A stretch of DNA of 64,000 bases from Hyalangium gracile (GTDB lineage: Bacteria; Myxococcota; Myxococcia; Myxococcales; Myxococcaceae). A model generated the notes under the pieces. The model saw only the letters and a list, made by a program, of their open reading frames with translations. It made no database searches and was not told the DNA's origin. Below, in pieces: positions 36,001 to 44,187 of this stretch (positions are counted from its first letter, which is position 1; each line of letters begins with the position of its first letter). The stretch covers positions 186,001 to 250,000 of the forward strand of contig NZ_JAHXBG010000014.1 in assembly GCF_020103725.1 (NCBI RefSeq). The letters run 5' to 3'. The position numbers and the translations under genes were made by a program.

Positions 36001-36884
36001 GCACCGCGTGGGTGGTGACGTCCCCGCTCAAGCCCTTCGCCACCTACTACTGGCGCGTCACCGCGACGGACCCCCACGGGGCCCGGACCCAGAGCGAGGT
36101 GTCCTCGTTCACCGTCTACATCGGCCGCCCGAGCAACACCGAGCCGGCCATCCCCGCGCTCTCGGCGCCCTCCAACAACGGCACCGTGGGCAGCCTCACC
36201 CCGGAGCTCGTGGCGAGCGCCGCCACGGACGCCGACGGGGACGCGCTCAGCTACATCATCGAGGTGGACACCAGCCCCACCTTCACCAGCCCGAACCGCC
36301 AGGCCTCCCCCGTGGTTCAGGCCGGCCAGGACGGCAAGGTCCGCTGGCAGCCGGCGGCCCTGCTCGAGGACCAGCGCTACTACTGGCGCGCCCGCGCGCA
36401 GGATCCGTACAGCTCCAGCGACTGGACGGTGGGCTCGTTCGTGGTGAACGCGCAGAACAACGCGCCGAACGCCCCCGTGGCGCTCAACCCGTCCGACGCC
36501 ATCCTCTACAACCGCAGGCCGACGCTCCTCATCCAGAACAGCACCGACCCCGAGGGTGACGCCATCACGTACGCCTTCGAGGTGCGCAACGCGGATGGCC
36601 AGGTGGTGGCCTCGGGCAACGTGCCCGCGGGCGGCAACGGCCACACCTCCTTCAGCGTGACGCAGGAGCTGGACGAGGGCGCCGAGTACGTCTGGGTGGC
36701 GCGCGCCAAGGACGCGGCCAACGCGGTGAGCGCGGCCTCCGCCGAGGCTCGCTTCCAGGTGTACAAGGCCCCGGAGATGCCGAAGCCGGATGACGGGGGC
36801 TGCAGCACCGGCGCGGGCGCGCTGGGCGGCCTGCTGCCCCTCATCGCCATGGCGCTCGGCATGCTCCGCCGCCGTCGGAGCTGA
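33066..36884 (+). CDS. Large multidomain surface protein with lipobox-like N-terminus and MYXO-CTERM-like tail
   Basis: Encodes 1272 residues. The N-terminus (MRSFAALVLGPILALQGC) looks like a lipoprotein signal with Cys33. A nidogen-like domain follows (YATRSTLVAPFWDDLYP, VVEWRNVHHRDT, VVFFEGTEDVLFNYKDV). PKD/Ig-like repeats with Asp-rich WDFDYDGTTF and WDLDYRDDTF motifs follow, then a cadherin-like segment, an EF-hand-like calcium stretch (DSDHDGMADTWEQANGLD), and four fibronectin-like repeats with Y-Y-W-R-V/A-x-A motifs. The C-terminus is GGCSTGAGALGG, hydrophobic helix, RRRR. Likely a calcium-binding adhesin or matrix protein on the outer surface. A strong terminator follows. AGGAG lies 6 bases before the start. 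Confidence 0.86.
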   Translation: MKSWVKSSALGARYGMRSFAALVLGPILALQGCTKEEPQPPATTTTQARALNTAAVVNYQKAQVPIEWRTFTGTSLALGDDSVGSFTSPFPIPFAGATNLTSVRASMNGAITFDNVTSLAFDNAALPYATRSTLVAPFWDDLYPGPNTASNVFWGVLGTAPNRELVVEWRNVHHRDTRTATPANTLTFQVVFFEGTEDVLFNYKDVLVGSATQDKGLSATVGVQNSSTQANQHSFKTASLADETAYLWRWFTPSQAPVVGAVTINPTSVNEGDTLTVETSFTDADAADAPWAVQVDTDYGTRFSTDFAATSPTQGPVSVSGVVRTSGNTTVGVRVLDSGNMASSVSTVPLTVADVPPAAAPITLSAAVRERIAVTLASSFTDPGLDAPWKAEWDFDYDGTTFAPDAESTANTPGPLSQDHTFANDGTFTVALRITDKDGVQGALQTLEVTVADLAPSVSGIFGGTELNEGSPIDLSAVFTDPGDHSKPWKIQWDLDYRDDTFDVDEETETETPGTVSLNREARDSGALTYALRIVDADGSSSPVKVIAMQIAEANPVLDELHATLLSGDGKEPSTVTFDLSAFSGADKEGADPIRGFLWDFDGDGAFDYSSSAPIALHTYRDNKAGGGAFTARVRVFDEDTFSETQVDVAIQNVAPTLTIPTTASAQEGSVMALRATATDPGNDVLSLSVSGAPAGLTHTADGLLLWTPSFQQTSLAGRPYTFTVTVTDDDGGSASTTVTVTALSKDSDHDGMADTWEQANGLDASVDDASGDVDGDGVSNLAEYLDENGGPRLPSAAVASTPLTGTQVSAPQIVLTAQNVADRGDLTDVQYQFQVFSDAALTALVRDVTVDQSTTGTTTSTTITDGKESPTLADLDDDHLYVWRVRAVGMKGPDALRGPWSAAQRITFNPSNDAPAAPFPAQPLSGTQVSTSKPMLVADNALDVDDTELTYTFDLAEDAAMSVALTSSPAIPAGAKGSTAWVVTSPLKPFATYYWRVTATDPHGARTQSEVSSFTVYIGRPSNTEPAIPALSAPSNNGTVGSLTPELVASAATDADGDALSYIIEVDTSPTFTSPNRQASPVVQAGQDGKVRWQPAALLEDQRYYWRARAQDPYSSSDWTVGSFVVNAQNNAPNAPVALNPSDAILYNRRPTLLIQNSTDPEGDAITYAFEVRNADGQVVASGNVPAGGNGHTSFSVTQELDEGAEYVWVARAKDAANAVSAASAEARFQVYKAPEMPKPDDGGCSTGAGALGGLLPLIAMALGMLRRRRS

Positions 36885-36910
36885 GCCCACCCGGCACTGA
36901 GCTTCCCCGA

Positions 36911-36953
36911 GGAGGCGTCGCACCGAGGACAGGTGCGGCGCCTCCTTTCTTTT
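36911..36953 (+). terminator. Rho-independent terminator after the large surface-protein gene
   Basis: Arms 36911-36924 and 36932-36945 (GGAGGCGTCGCACC / GGTGCGGCGCCTCC) form a 14-pair stem with one G-U pair and a 7-base loop, followed by TTTCTTTT. It lies 26 bases after the stop codon. Confidence 0.9.
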
Positions 36954-36960
36954 CAGGGCC

Positions 36961-38502
36961 TCAGGAGCGCGCGCCCGTGCCGCTGGGAGGCGCGGGCAGC
37001 TCCGCGGAGAGCGTGGGCAGGGTGAGGTGGAAGGTGGTGCCCTGGCCAGGCTTGCTGTCCACGGTGATGCTGCCGCCCAGCGACTCGATGATGTTGAGGC
37101 ACACCGCCAGCCCCAGCCCCGTGCCCTGCCCCACCGGCTTGGTGGTGAAGAACGGATCGAAGATGCGCTCCAGGTTCTCCGGGGGAATGCCGCACCCGGT
37201 GTCGCTCACGTCCACGGTGACGCGATCCGGCGCGCTCAGCCGCGCGGTGACGCGGATCTCGTTGCGCTCCATGTCGCCCGGCGCGATGGCCTGCGCGCCG
37301 TTGACGATCAGGTTGAGCAGCACCTGCCCCAGCCGCGTCGCGTTGGCCCGCACCAGCGGCATGCCCGAGCACTCCTCCACCAGCCGCGCCCGGCCCTGGA
37401 GCTCGTGGGAGGCCATCTTCGCCACGTCTCGCAGCACCTCCGCCACGTCCACCGGGCCCGTGCTCTCGTCGTCCGCCCGCGCCAGCGTCTTGAGATCCTG
37501 CGCGATGAAGTGCACCCGCTCGGCGCCCTCGCGCGCCTCCTCCAGCGCCTCGAGCATCTCGCGCCGCTCCTCCTGGGTGAACTCGCGCGCGGTGAGGCTC
37601 AGCTCTCCGTGGACGTACGCCAGGTTGCTGATCACGTACACCAGCGGGTTGTTGATCTCGTGTCCCACGCTGGCCACCGTCCGCCCCAGCGACACCAGCC
37701 GGTCCGAGTGGATGAGCCGCGACTGCGAGGCCTTCAGCTCCCGGGCCATCTGGTTGAAGCCCTGCGCCAGGGTGGTGAGCTCGTCCCGGCCCTTCTCCGG
37801 CAGCGTGCACTGCAGATCCCCATGGCCAATCCGCCGCGCGGCCTCGAGCAGCTCCCGGAGCCGGCGGTTCATCGGCACCAGGATGGTGAGCGCCAGGGCG
37901 ATCAGCACGCTCAGCGCCGCCAGCGGCGAGAGGATCGCCACGAGCCGGCTGGTGCGCAGCCCCCGCGCCGAGCAGCGCTCCAGCTCCGTCAGCTCCGCCT
38001 GCTCCATCTCCAGCGCCGCCTCCAGGATGGGCTCCACGTTCCGCCCGAACTCCTGGATGCTCACCCGCGGAGGGGCCCCGTCCGAGCCGATGCCCGAGGG
38101 CAGCCGCCGCACGCGCTCCTCGGCGCGCTCGGCCCACTGCCGCAGCTCGTGGGAGAGCCGCTCGATGTGCCGCTGCTCCTGCTCCGTGGACCGGCCGGGC
38201 CAGCCCGCCTTCTCCTCCGTGAGCGCCTGGAGCCGCGCGAGCTGCGACTCCATCCGCCGCCGGTACCCGTTGAGCACCGCCTCGGACAGCGCGCCCGAGC
38301 CGTGCACCCGCTGGAGCTCCGACAGGAAGACCAGGGCGTCCCCGCGCAGCTGGCTGTAGAGGTAGCGCTGCTCCTGGCTCTCGAGCCCCGAGTCCCGCAG
38401 CTGCTCCAGCTGGGTGGCCCCCAGGTGAAGCACCCCGCCCAGGCCCCCCACCAGGCCCACTGCCACCACCAGCAGCAGGAGCACCTTGCCCCGGATTGTC
38501 AT
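36961..38502 (-). CDS. Membrane sensor histidine kinase
   Basis: Encodes 513 residues: transmembrane helix 5-27, a helical periplasmic sensor of about 158 residues, transmembrane helix 186-209, HAMP domain (210-262), HisKA dimerisation domain with His281 in SVGHEINNPLVYV, and a HATPase_c domain with N box (VLLNLIVNGAQAI), G1 (DTGCGIP), F (FDPFFTTKPVG) and G2 (GTGLGLAV). The sensor resembles four-helix-bundle type periplasmic domains rather than PAS. No response regulator is adjacent, so it is an orphan, which is common in myxobacteria. Ligand unknown. About 240 bases of AT-richer DNA upstream probably hold its promoter. Confidence 0.93.
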   Translation of the reverse strand: MTIRGKVLLLLVVAVGLVGGLGGVLHLGATQLEQLRDSGLESQEQRYLYSQLRGDALVFLSELQRVHGSGALSEAVLNGYRRRMESQLARLQALTEEKAGWPGRSTEQEQRHIERLSHELRQWAERAEERVRRLPSGIGSDGAPPRVSIQEFGRNVEPILEAALEMEQAELTELERCSARGLRTSRLVAILSPLAALSVLIALALTILVPMNRRLRELLEAARRIGHGDLQCTLPEKGRDELTTLAQGFNQMARELKASQSRLIHSDRLVSLGRTVASVGHEINNPLVYVISNLAYVHGELSLTAREFTQEERREMLEALEEAREGAERVHFIAQDLKTLARADDESTGPVDVAEVLRDVAKMASHELQGRARLVEECSGMPLVRANATRLGQVLLNLIVNGAQAIAPGDMERNEIRVTARLSAPDRVTVDVSDTGCGIPPENLERIFDPFFTTKPVGQGTGLGLAVCLNIIESLGGSITVDSKPGQGTTFHLTLPTLSAELPAPPSGTGARS

Positions 38503-38743
38503 CGCCGAAGGTGCTCCTTCATCCGGGGGACAGGCTTGAGGAGTCCAGGGCCCCGCCCCCCCTGTCTCCGGCTTGCTCGCACCTCCGCATCTTCTTGCGA
38601 AATGAGAGAAACAGGCAATAACAGAAATAAAAGTTCAACCTGAGTGTATCCTTCAGCACTTTCCGTGTGACACGCCCCCCGTGGGCGCACGAAGAGAGCA
38701 CCCGCGCGGGCGAGCGGACGGCGGCGAGGCACGGCCCCGGGCG

Positions 38744-39778
38744 CTACTTCTTCCGGTCCTTGTGGGTCCGCGGCAGCGCGTGGGAGATGAGGGACACGTA
38801 GTCCACCGCCTGCGCGCGCGGGGGCGCCGGCGGGGTGCCGAGCGCGGCCAGCCGCTTGGTGAAGGCGGCGATGATGTCCGGCACCGGGCGGATGGCCTGG
38901 ATCAGCCCGTTGGGCCCCTCCAGGGCCTGCGAGAGCGCCAGCGCCGCGTGCTGCAGCGGCAGGCCCCGGCGGATCAGATCCTGGAACGAGTTGGAGAGCG
39001 TGATGATGTTGTGCCCGGCCGTCTGCACCATCTCCACGGCGATCTTGATGACCTGGGGGGCGGTGAGGTGGCCGTCCGCGAGCAGCACCAGCGCGGCCTG
39101 GAAGTAGTTGAAGATGGGCACCACGCGCGGGCCGTAGGGCGCGAAGTGCGCGGGGGGCGTCAGCCGATCCAGGTGGATGAAGATGCGCCGCACCGGATCC
39201 GCGATGGGGATGCGCTTCCAGGCGCTGCGCACGCGCTCGGCGTCATCCGGGTAGACGCCGCCGGCCTCCAGCACCTGGGTGAGCACGCGCTCGTCCACGC
39301 GCCCGGCGATGAGGTCCGCGTAGAGCGAGTAGATGAACGCGTCCGCCTCCGCGTCGTCGCCGAAGAGCACCTCCTCGGCCTCGACGGGCGCGCCCACGCG
39401 GCTCTCGAGGATGGCGGGCAGCTTGTAGCCCACCTGCCCCCGCAGCGCCCGGAAGCGCCCGCGCAGCAGGTTGCCCACGTTGTCCTTGAGCACGAACTCG
39501 TCCCACTTCACCCCGTCCAGCTTGAGCTTCTCCTCCAGCACCGCCCGCATCTGCTTGGGGCTGCCGGAGACGATGCACAGCCGCGAGTCCCCGTTCTCCG
39601 ACAGCTCCTTGATGAGCGCGGAGGCGCCCGGCACCGCCACCTTCTCGTGGGCCTTCTGGAACGCGGTGCGCACCAGATCCCGGAAGGAGTCGAAGTCCGT
39701 CCGCAGATACGTCTTGTCCAGATCCCACCGGTAGATGCGACGCGGCGGCCGGGGATCGATCCGGTCCGGCAGGCTCAC
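38744..39778 (-). CDS. APP1-like HAD-fold phosphatase domain protein
   Basis: Encodes 344 residues, soluble. RRIYRWDLDKTYLRTDFDSF near residue 14 supplies the DxDxT catalytic motif of phosphatases; CIVSGSPKQMRAVLEEKL gives motif II; KLPAILESRVGAPVEAEEVLFGDDAEADAFIYSLYADLIAG resembles the acidic motif IV region of the APP1/DUF2183 phosphatidate-phosphatase-like catalytic domain. The C-terminal 150 residues are helical and unknown. Its start overlaps the plsX stop by 4 bases, linking it with phospholipid precursor synthesis, which is consistent with lipid phosphate hydrolysis, though that is inference. Confidence 0.8.
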   Translation of the reverse strand: MSLPDRIDPRPPRRIYRWDLDKTYLRTDFDSFRDLVRTAFQKAHEKVAVPGASALIKELSENGDSRLCIVSGSPKQMRAVLEEKLKLDGVKWDEFVLKDNVGNLLRGRFRALRGQVGYKLPAILESRVGAPVEAEEVLFGDDAEADAFIYSLYADLIAGRVDERVLTQVLEAGGVYPDDAERVRSAWKRIPIADPVRRIFIHLDRLTPPAHFAPYGPRVVPIFNYFQAALVLLADGHLTAPQVIKIAVEMVQTAGHNIITLSNSFQDLIRRGLPLQHAALALSQALEGPNGLIQAIRPVPDIIAAFTKRLAALGTPPAPPRAQAVDYVSLISHALPRTHKDRKK

Positions 39779-40827
39779 TTCGGCAGACCCTCCTGGATGG
39801 AGGTGCCCAGTTGGTGGGCCACGGCCTTGGCCGCCACCTTCCCCGCGTTGGTGATGGCGCGGGCCTTGGAGCGGCCGTGCGCCTTGATGAAGATCCGATC
39901 GAAGCCGAGGATGGGCGCGCCCCCGTACTGCTCCCAGTCGGTGATGTCCTTGATGCGCTGGATCCCGCTGGAGAGCATGGCCAGGCCGGCGCGCCAGCGC
40001 AGCTTCTCCTTGTAGGCGTAGCGGGCCAGCTCCACCACCGTCTCGTGGACGCCCTCAAGCATCTTCAGGCACACGTTGCCCACGAAGCCGTCGGTGACGA
40101 TGACGTCCACCGTGCCCTTGGGGATGTCCACGCCCTCCACGTTGCCGATGAAGTTGATGCCCTGCAACGAGGACAGCTTCGCGTGCGCCTCCACCACGCG
40201 CGGCGGGCCCTTCTGGGGCTCCACGCCGTTGGAGAGCAGCGCCACCTTGGGGCGCTCGTTGCGCGAGACGATGCGCGCGTACGCCGAGCCCATGACGGCG
40301 AACGTCACCAGGTCCTCCGCGGTGGCCTCCACCGTGGCGCCCACGTCGAGGATGAGCGAGAACGGATCCTCCTTCTCGCCGCGCGTGCCACGCGTGGGGT
40401 ACACCGCCGCCAGCGCGGCCCGGCGCACGCCGGGGATCAGCTTGAAGTGCCGAGCGCACGCCAGCACCCCCGCCCCCGTGTTGCCCGCGGAGACCAGGGC
40501 CTGGGCCTCGCCCTCGGCCACCAGCTGCGCCGCCACGGAGACGGAGGCGTGCTTCTTGCGCGCCAGCGCCTCGCCCGGCTTCTCGTCCATGCCCACGAAC
40601 TCGGCCGCGTGCTGGACGGAGATGCGCTCGGCGCGGTGCTTGGTGTCCGCCAGGGCCGCGTCGATCACCTCGCGGTCCCCCACCAGCAGCGCGTGGATGT
40701 GAGGTGCTTCCAGGGAGAGCTGCGCGGCGCCCCGCACCACCTCCTCGGGGCCGTGGTCGCTGCCCATCACATCGAAGGCGATCGTGACGTCCTTGAGCTC
40801 CTGCGAGGTCCCCGCCATATCCCCCAT
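39775..40827 (-). CDS. plsX: Phosphate acyltransferase PlsX
   Basis: Transfers acyl groups from acyl-ACP to phosphate, giving acyl-phosphate for glycerolipid synthesis. About 350 residues: TIAFDVMGSDHGPEEVVRGA, ALVSAGNTGAGVL, LLSNGVEPQKGPPRVVEAH, FIGNVEGVDIPKGTVDVIVTDGFVGNVCLKMLEG and YGGAPILGF are all family hallmarks. Two ATGs (40827 and 40818) are possible; the latter gives MAGTSQELKDV and has GGGGGA very close upstream. Usual neighbours rpmF and fabH are absent; instead it is coupled to the APP1-like gene. The MFS gene ends at 40829, abutting it. Confidence 0.94.
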   Translation of the reverse strand: MGDMAGTSQELKDVTIAFDVMGSDHGPEEVVRGAAQLSLEAPHIHALLVGDREVIDAALADTKHRAERISVQHAAEFVGMDEKPGEALARKKHASVSVAAQLVAEGEAQALVSAGNTGAGVLACARHFKLIPGVRRAALAAVYPTRGTRGEKEDPFSLILDVGATVEATAEDLVTFAVMGSAYARIVSRNERPKVALLSNGVEPQKGPPRVVEAHAKLSSLQGINFIGNVEGVDIPKGTVDVIVTDGFVGNVCLKMLEGVHETVVELARYAYKEKLRWRAGLAMLSSGIQRIKDITDWEQYGGAPILGFDRIFIKAHGRSKARAITNAGKVAAKAVAHQLGTSIQEGLPK

Positions 40828-40828
40828 C

Positions 40829-42136
40829 TTACGAGCTTTGGCCGACACTCGCGCCCGGCATTCGCATGCGGACCGCAAGTCCCAGGGCCAGGAGGGCCCC
40901 CACGGCCATCATCGCCGCCGCCGTCCCGTAGGGCACCCCCGGGCCAAAGCCCGTGAAGAGCCACCCGCCCAGCGCCGGGCCGAGGATGCGCCCCAGCGAG
41001 CCGAAGGCCTGATAGCTACCCAACACAGCGCCCTGCCGCTCGGGCGGGGCCTGCAGGGAGACCAGGGAGGACATGGCCGGGTTGGTGAAGGCCGAGCCCA
41101 CCGCGAGCAGCCCCATCACCGGGAAGAGCCACCCGTACCCGGGCGCCACCGGCAGCAGGGCCAGCCCCAGCCCCGTCACCGCGAAGCCCACCACCACCAG
41201 CCACCCCTCGCGCACCGGGCGGTAGCCCTGCTCGGAGCTGCGCTCGCGCGGCAGCAGCCGGTGGATCAGCCCTCCCTGGAGCGCGGCGGACACCACCCCC
41301 ACCAGCGCGAAGAGGCCCCCGGTGCGCAGGCTGGCCTGGGACAGCATCTCCGGCGAGGCGGAGGCGGACAGGAAGAAGAGCCCGCCCTCCAGCGCCACCG
41401 GCCCCGAGGAGAGGAAGCGCGAGAGCAGGTACACCGAGAAGGTGCCCTCCATCTGAGAGAAGGCCGTGGTGAACACCAGCCCCAGCACCAGGCACACCCC
41501 CACCACCGGCAGCCGCAGCGCGAAGGCCGCCCCCTTCATGGAGCGGGTGGAGGCCGCGGAGGGGCTGCCCGGCGTGCGGGACTCCTTCAGGAAGAGGAAG
41601 GTGAACAGCAGGTTGAGCCCCGCCAGCCCCGCGGCGAACAGGCCGATGGCCCGGTTGCCGCCCCAGGCCCCCAGGAAGCCGCCCAGGGCCGGCCCCAGCA
41701 CGAAGCCCAGGCCGAACGCCGCGCCGATGAGCCCCATGCCCCGCGCGCGCTCCTCGGGCCTGGTGACGTCCGCCACGTAGGCCTGCGCGGTGGAGATGTT
41801 GCCCCCGCTGGCCCCGTCGATGACGCGCGACAGGAAGAGCAGCGGCAGCGAGTGCGCGAAGGCGAACAGCACGTAGCCCGCCATGGAGCCCGCCAGGCTC
41901 AACAGCAGCACCGGCCGCCGGCCATACCGGTCCGACAGCCGGCCCAGCAGCGGGGCGAACAACAGCTGCATCAGCGAGTACACGGAGAGCAGCAGCCCCG
42001 CCGAGAACGGCGAGGCCCCGAACTTCACCCCGTACACGCCGAGCTGCGGGATGAGGATCCCGAACCCGATCAGGTCCAGCGCGACGATGCCGAAGACGAC
42101 GCGCAGCGAGGCGCGTCGTGCCGCTCCCTCCTCCAT
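40829..42136 (-). CDS. MFS transporter (drug/metabolite efflux type)
   Basis: An inner-membrane proton-coupled transporter of 435 residues with twelve predicted helices. Motif A is GRLSDRYGRRPVLL between helices 2 and 3, and motif C-like GLGFVLGPALGGFLG is in helix 5, typical of TetA/DHA1 antiporters. SRVIDGASGGNISTAQAYVADVT fits the Tet-type loop. A cytoplasmic loop of about 20 residues separates the two halves. Substrate unknown. It starts 11 bases after the GltC-like gene stop and ends beside plsX, so it may be read from the gliding operon. Confidence 0.91.
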   Translation of the reverse strand: MEEGAARRASLRVVFGIVALDLIGFGILIPQLGVYGVKFGASPFSAGLLLSVYSLMQLLFAPLLGRLSDRYGRRPVLLLSLAGSMAGYVLFAFAHSLPLLFLSRVIDGASGGNISTAQAYVADVTRPEERARGMGLIGAAFGLGFVLGPALGGFLGAWGGNRAIGLFAAGLAGLNLLFTFLFLKESRTPGSPSAASTRSMKGAAFALRLPVVGVCLVLGLVFTTAFSQMEGTFSVYLLSRFLSSGPVALEGGLFFLSASASPEMLSQASLRTGGLFALVGVVSAALQGGLIHRLLPRERSSEQGYRPVREGWLVVVGFAVTGLGLALLPVAPGYGWLFPVMGLLAVGSAFTNPAMSSLVSLQAPPERQGAVLGSYQAFGSLGRILGPALGGWLFTGFGPGVPYGTAAAMMAVGALLALGLAVRMRMPGASVGQSS

Positions 42137-42147
42137 AACCCCCGCGC

Positions 42148-44187
42148 TTACAGCGATGACGACTCGCCGCTGGCCTGGACGTCGCGGTTGGCCGAGTCAC
42201 GCTCGATGCAGCCCTTGGTGAGCGTGTACTGGTAGGTGCCCAGCTCGTCTCGCCAGTACTCACCCTCGTACGGCCAGTAGAGCTGATCGTCCGCCACGGC
42301 CACGGTGTACTTGTACTTCTTGACGATCGCCGTGCGGCCACCCGCCTTGAGCTGCTCCTCGAGGAACTCCTTCTCCTTCGTCGTCGTCTCGAACTTGATG
42401 CGCAGGCCGTTGGCCAAGAGCTGCTTCAGGGCGATGAGCTCCGTCTCCAGCTTGCCCTTGGACATGATGCCCGCCTTCTCGATCAGGCCGGTGCGCTGCT
42501 CCTTCAGCCCCTCGAGCAGCGCCTTGGACAGCTCCGAGTACTTGAAGGTGTCGCCCTTCTCCGAGAAGGCATCCAGCTCGCTCTCCAGCTCGAGGATGGA
42601 GTCGTTGGTCTTCTTCAGATCCTGATCCGTGAGGGCCAGCCGGAGGATGCGCTCGAGGATGACGTCCGTGCCGTTCCTGTCCTCCTTGTTCTTCTTCTGC
42701 ACGTCGGCCAGCACGCTGTAGTACTCGCCAGCCTCCATGTTCTTCTTCACCAGCGCCTCCAGCTCGTTGTGCACGGGCAGGTAGGTGCGCTCGAAGTCCT
42801 GGAGGATGAGCGAGGACTCGCGGTAGCGGCAGTTCTCGTAATAGATGACCGCCTTGAGGATGAGCGCCTCCGGGAAGTACTCCTCCCGGAAGAAGGGCGA
42901 GGACAGGGTGATGAGGTTGCCCAGCGCCTGCTCGTACTGGCCCACGCGGTAGTTGGCCCAGCTGGACTCGAAGAGCGACTCCAGCCACTGGTTGGTGCCG
43001 CGCTCGATCTTGTTGAAGTAGAAGATGGCGTAGCGGTTCTGCTGCATGCCGTAGTGCGTGCGCGCCAGCTGCATGAAGGCCAGCTCTCGCAGGGACTGAT
43101 CCAGGCTGGCCTGCTCCGCCGTCTTTCCGCCCACCGGACGCGTCAGGCGAATCACTTCCTTCATGGTCTCGATGGAGGCCACCATGTTGTTGTCGCCGCG
43201 CCGGCCGTCCGCCGTCCTCACCTTGCTGCCGTTGCGGAAGTGCGCCAGGCCCTCGAGGAACTTCACGCGCGGGTAGAAGGCATCCGTGCGCGGAATCAGC
43301 GTGGCCAGCCGCTTCACCTCCTCGAAGCTCTTGTCCGCCTGGTCCGCCTGCCCCACCTGATCCAGCGCCTTGCCGCGCACGAAGTGGTAGCGCGCCAGCA
43401 GGTAGTGGAACTCGCTGCGGAACTTCTCGGGGAACTCGTAGTTCGCGTAGCGGGCGATCTCGTCCAGGATGACCGTCTCGTTCTTCGTCTTGCGGCTGAT
43501 GAAGAACAGCCACTCCAGGCTCGTCTTGAAGAACTTCGTCTGCGGGCCCACCGCGAGGATCTTCGAGAACTCACCCAGCGACGAGTGGTACAGCCCCATG
43601 CGGTACAGGGCCTTGGCCACCACGTAGCGGGCCTCCACGTGGAGGCCGGCCATCTGCGGATCCTTGAGGATCTCGTAGCCGGCCATGGCGGCCTGCTCGT
43701 ACTCGTCGTTCTTGAAGAGCGACACGGCCACGTCCAGCTTCTGGCGATCGGCCGTCTTGCCGGACACGTCCACCGCGTCGAACGTCATCGTCGGCGCGGT
43801 GCCCTTGGGCCCGGCCCCGGTGAGATCCAGCCCCAGGCCGCCGGAGTCCTGCGCCGCGGGCGCCGCGACGGGATCAGGCGCGGCGGCGGGCGACGGCGTG
43901 GGCGCCTCGGAGCCGGTGCCGCTCGCCGCGGGCACGGTGGGCGCCGTCTCGGACGGCGTCGGCAGCGTCAGGGGAGAAGCCTCGGGCGCGGGCGTGGGAG
44001 CAGCCTCCTCCTCCGCGCCCTTCTTGCCGCGCTGCTTCTTCTTCTTGGAGGAGGTGGCCTTGCCACGCTTCTTCTTCTTCGAGGAGGAGGAATCCAAGCC
44101 CTCGAAGCTCTGGGCTGGAGCCGGCATGGCCCAGCAGAGCGCGAGCCCGAGGAGCGCGAAGCGGAGGAGTCGGAGGGAGCGGTTCAT
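42148..44187 (-). CDS. gltC: Adventurous gliding motility TPR protein, GltC-like
   Basis: A periplasmic protein of 679 residues with a signal peptide (to PAPAQS), a Lys-rich segment (SSKKKKRGKATSSKKKKQRGKK, about 35-57), a Pro/Ala linker, and a short GLGLDLTG motif (about 122-129) also present in the neighbouring GltA-like barrel. The rest is TPR-like helical repeats (YEQAAMAGYEILKDPQMAG, YRMGLYHSSLGEFSKIL, FESSWANYRVGQYEQALGNL) ending in a coiled region. In Myxococcus xanthus GltC is a periplasmic member of the gliding focal-adhesion complex encoded with gltA, gltB and cglC/gltK; the order here matches. The start overlaps the gltB-like stop by 4 bases. Confidence 0.84.
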   Translation of the reverse strand: MNRSLRLLRFALLGLALCWAMPAPAQSFEGLDSSSSKKKKRGKATSSKKKKQRGKKGAEEEAAPTPAPEASPLTLPTPSETAPTVPAASGTGSEAPTPSPAAAPDPVAAPAAQDSGGLGLDLTGAGPKGTAPTMTFDAVDVSGKTADRQKLDVAVSLFKNDEYEQAAMAGYEILKDPQMAGLHVEARYVVAKALYRMGLYHSSLGEFSKILAVGPQTKFFKTSLEWLFFISRKTKNETVILDEIARYANYEFPEKFRSEFHYLLARYHFVRGKALDQVGQADQADKSFEEVKRLATLIPRTDAFYPRVKFLEGLAHFRNGSKVRTADGRRGDNNMVASIETMKEVIRLTRPVGGKTAEQASLDQSLRELAFMQLARTHYGMQQNRYAIFYFNKIERGTNQWLESLFESSWANYRVGQYEQALGNLITLSSPFFREEYFPEALILKAVIYYENCRYRESSLILQDFERTYLPVHNELEALVKKNMEAGEYYSVLADVQKKNKEDRNGTDVILERILRLALTDQDLKKTNDSILELESELDAFSEKGDTFKYSELSKALLEGLKEQRTGLIEKAGIMSKGKLETELIALKQLLANGLRIKFETTTKEKEFLEEQLKAGGRTAIVKKYKYTVAVADDQLYWPYEGEYWRDELGTYQYTLTKGCIERDSANRDVQASGESSSL

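Noticed and set aside
33780-36923. 1047-codon minus-strand open frame
   Set aside because: Shadow of the repeat-rich surface protein; Gly/Arg/Val-rich with no domain, and it reads through a terminator.
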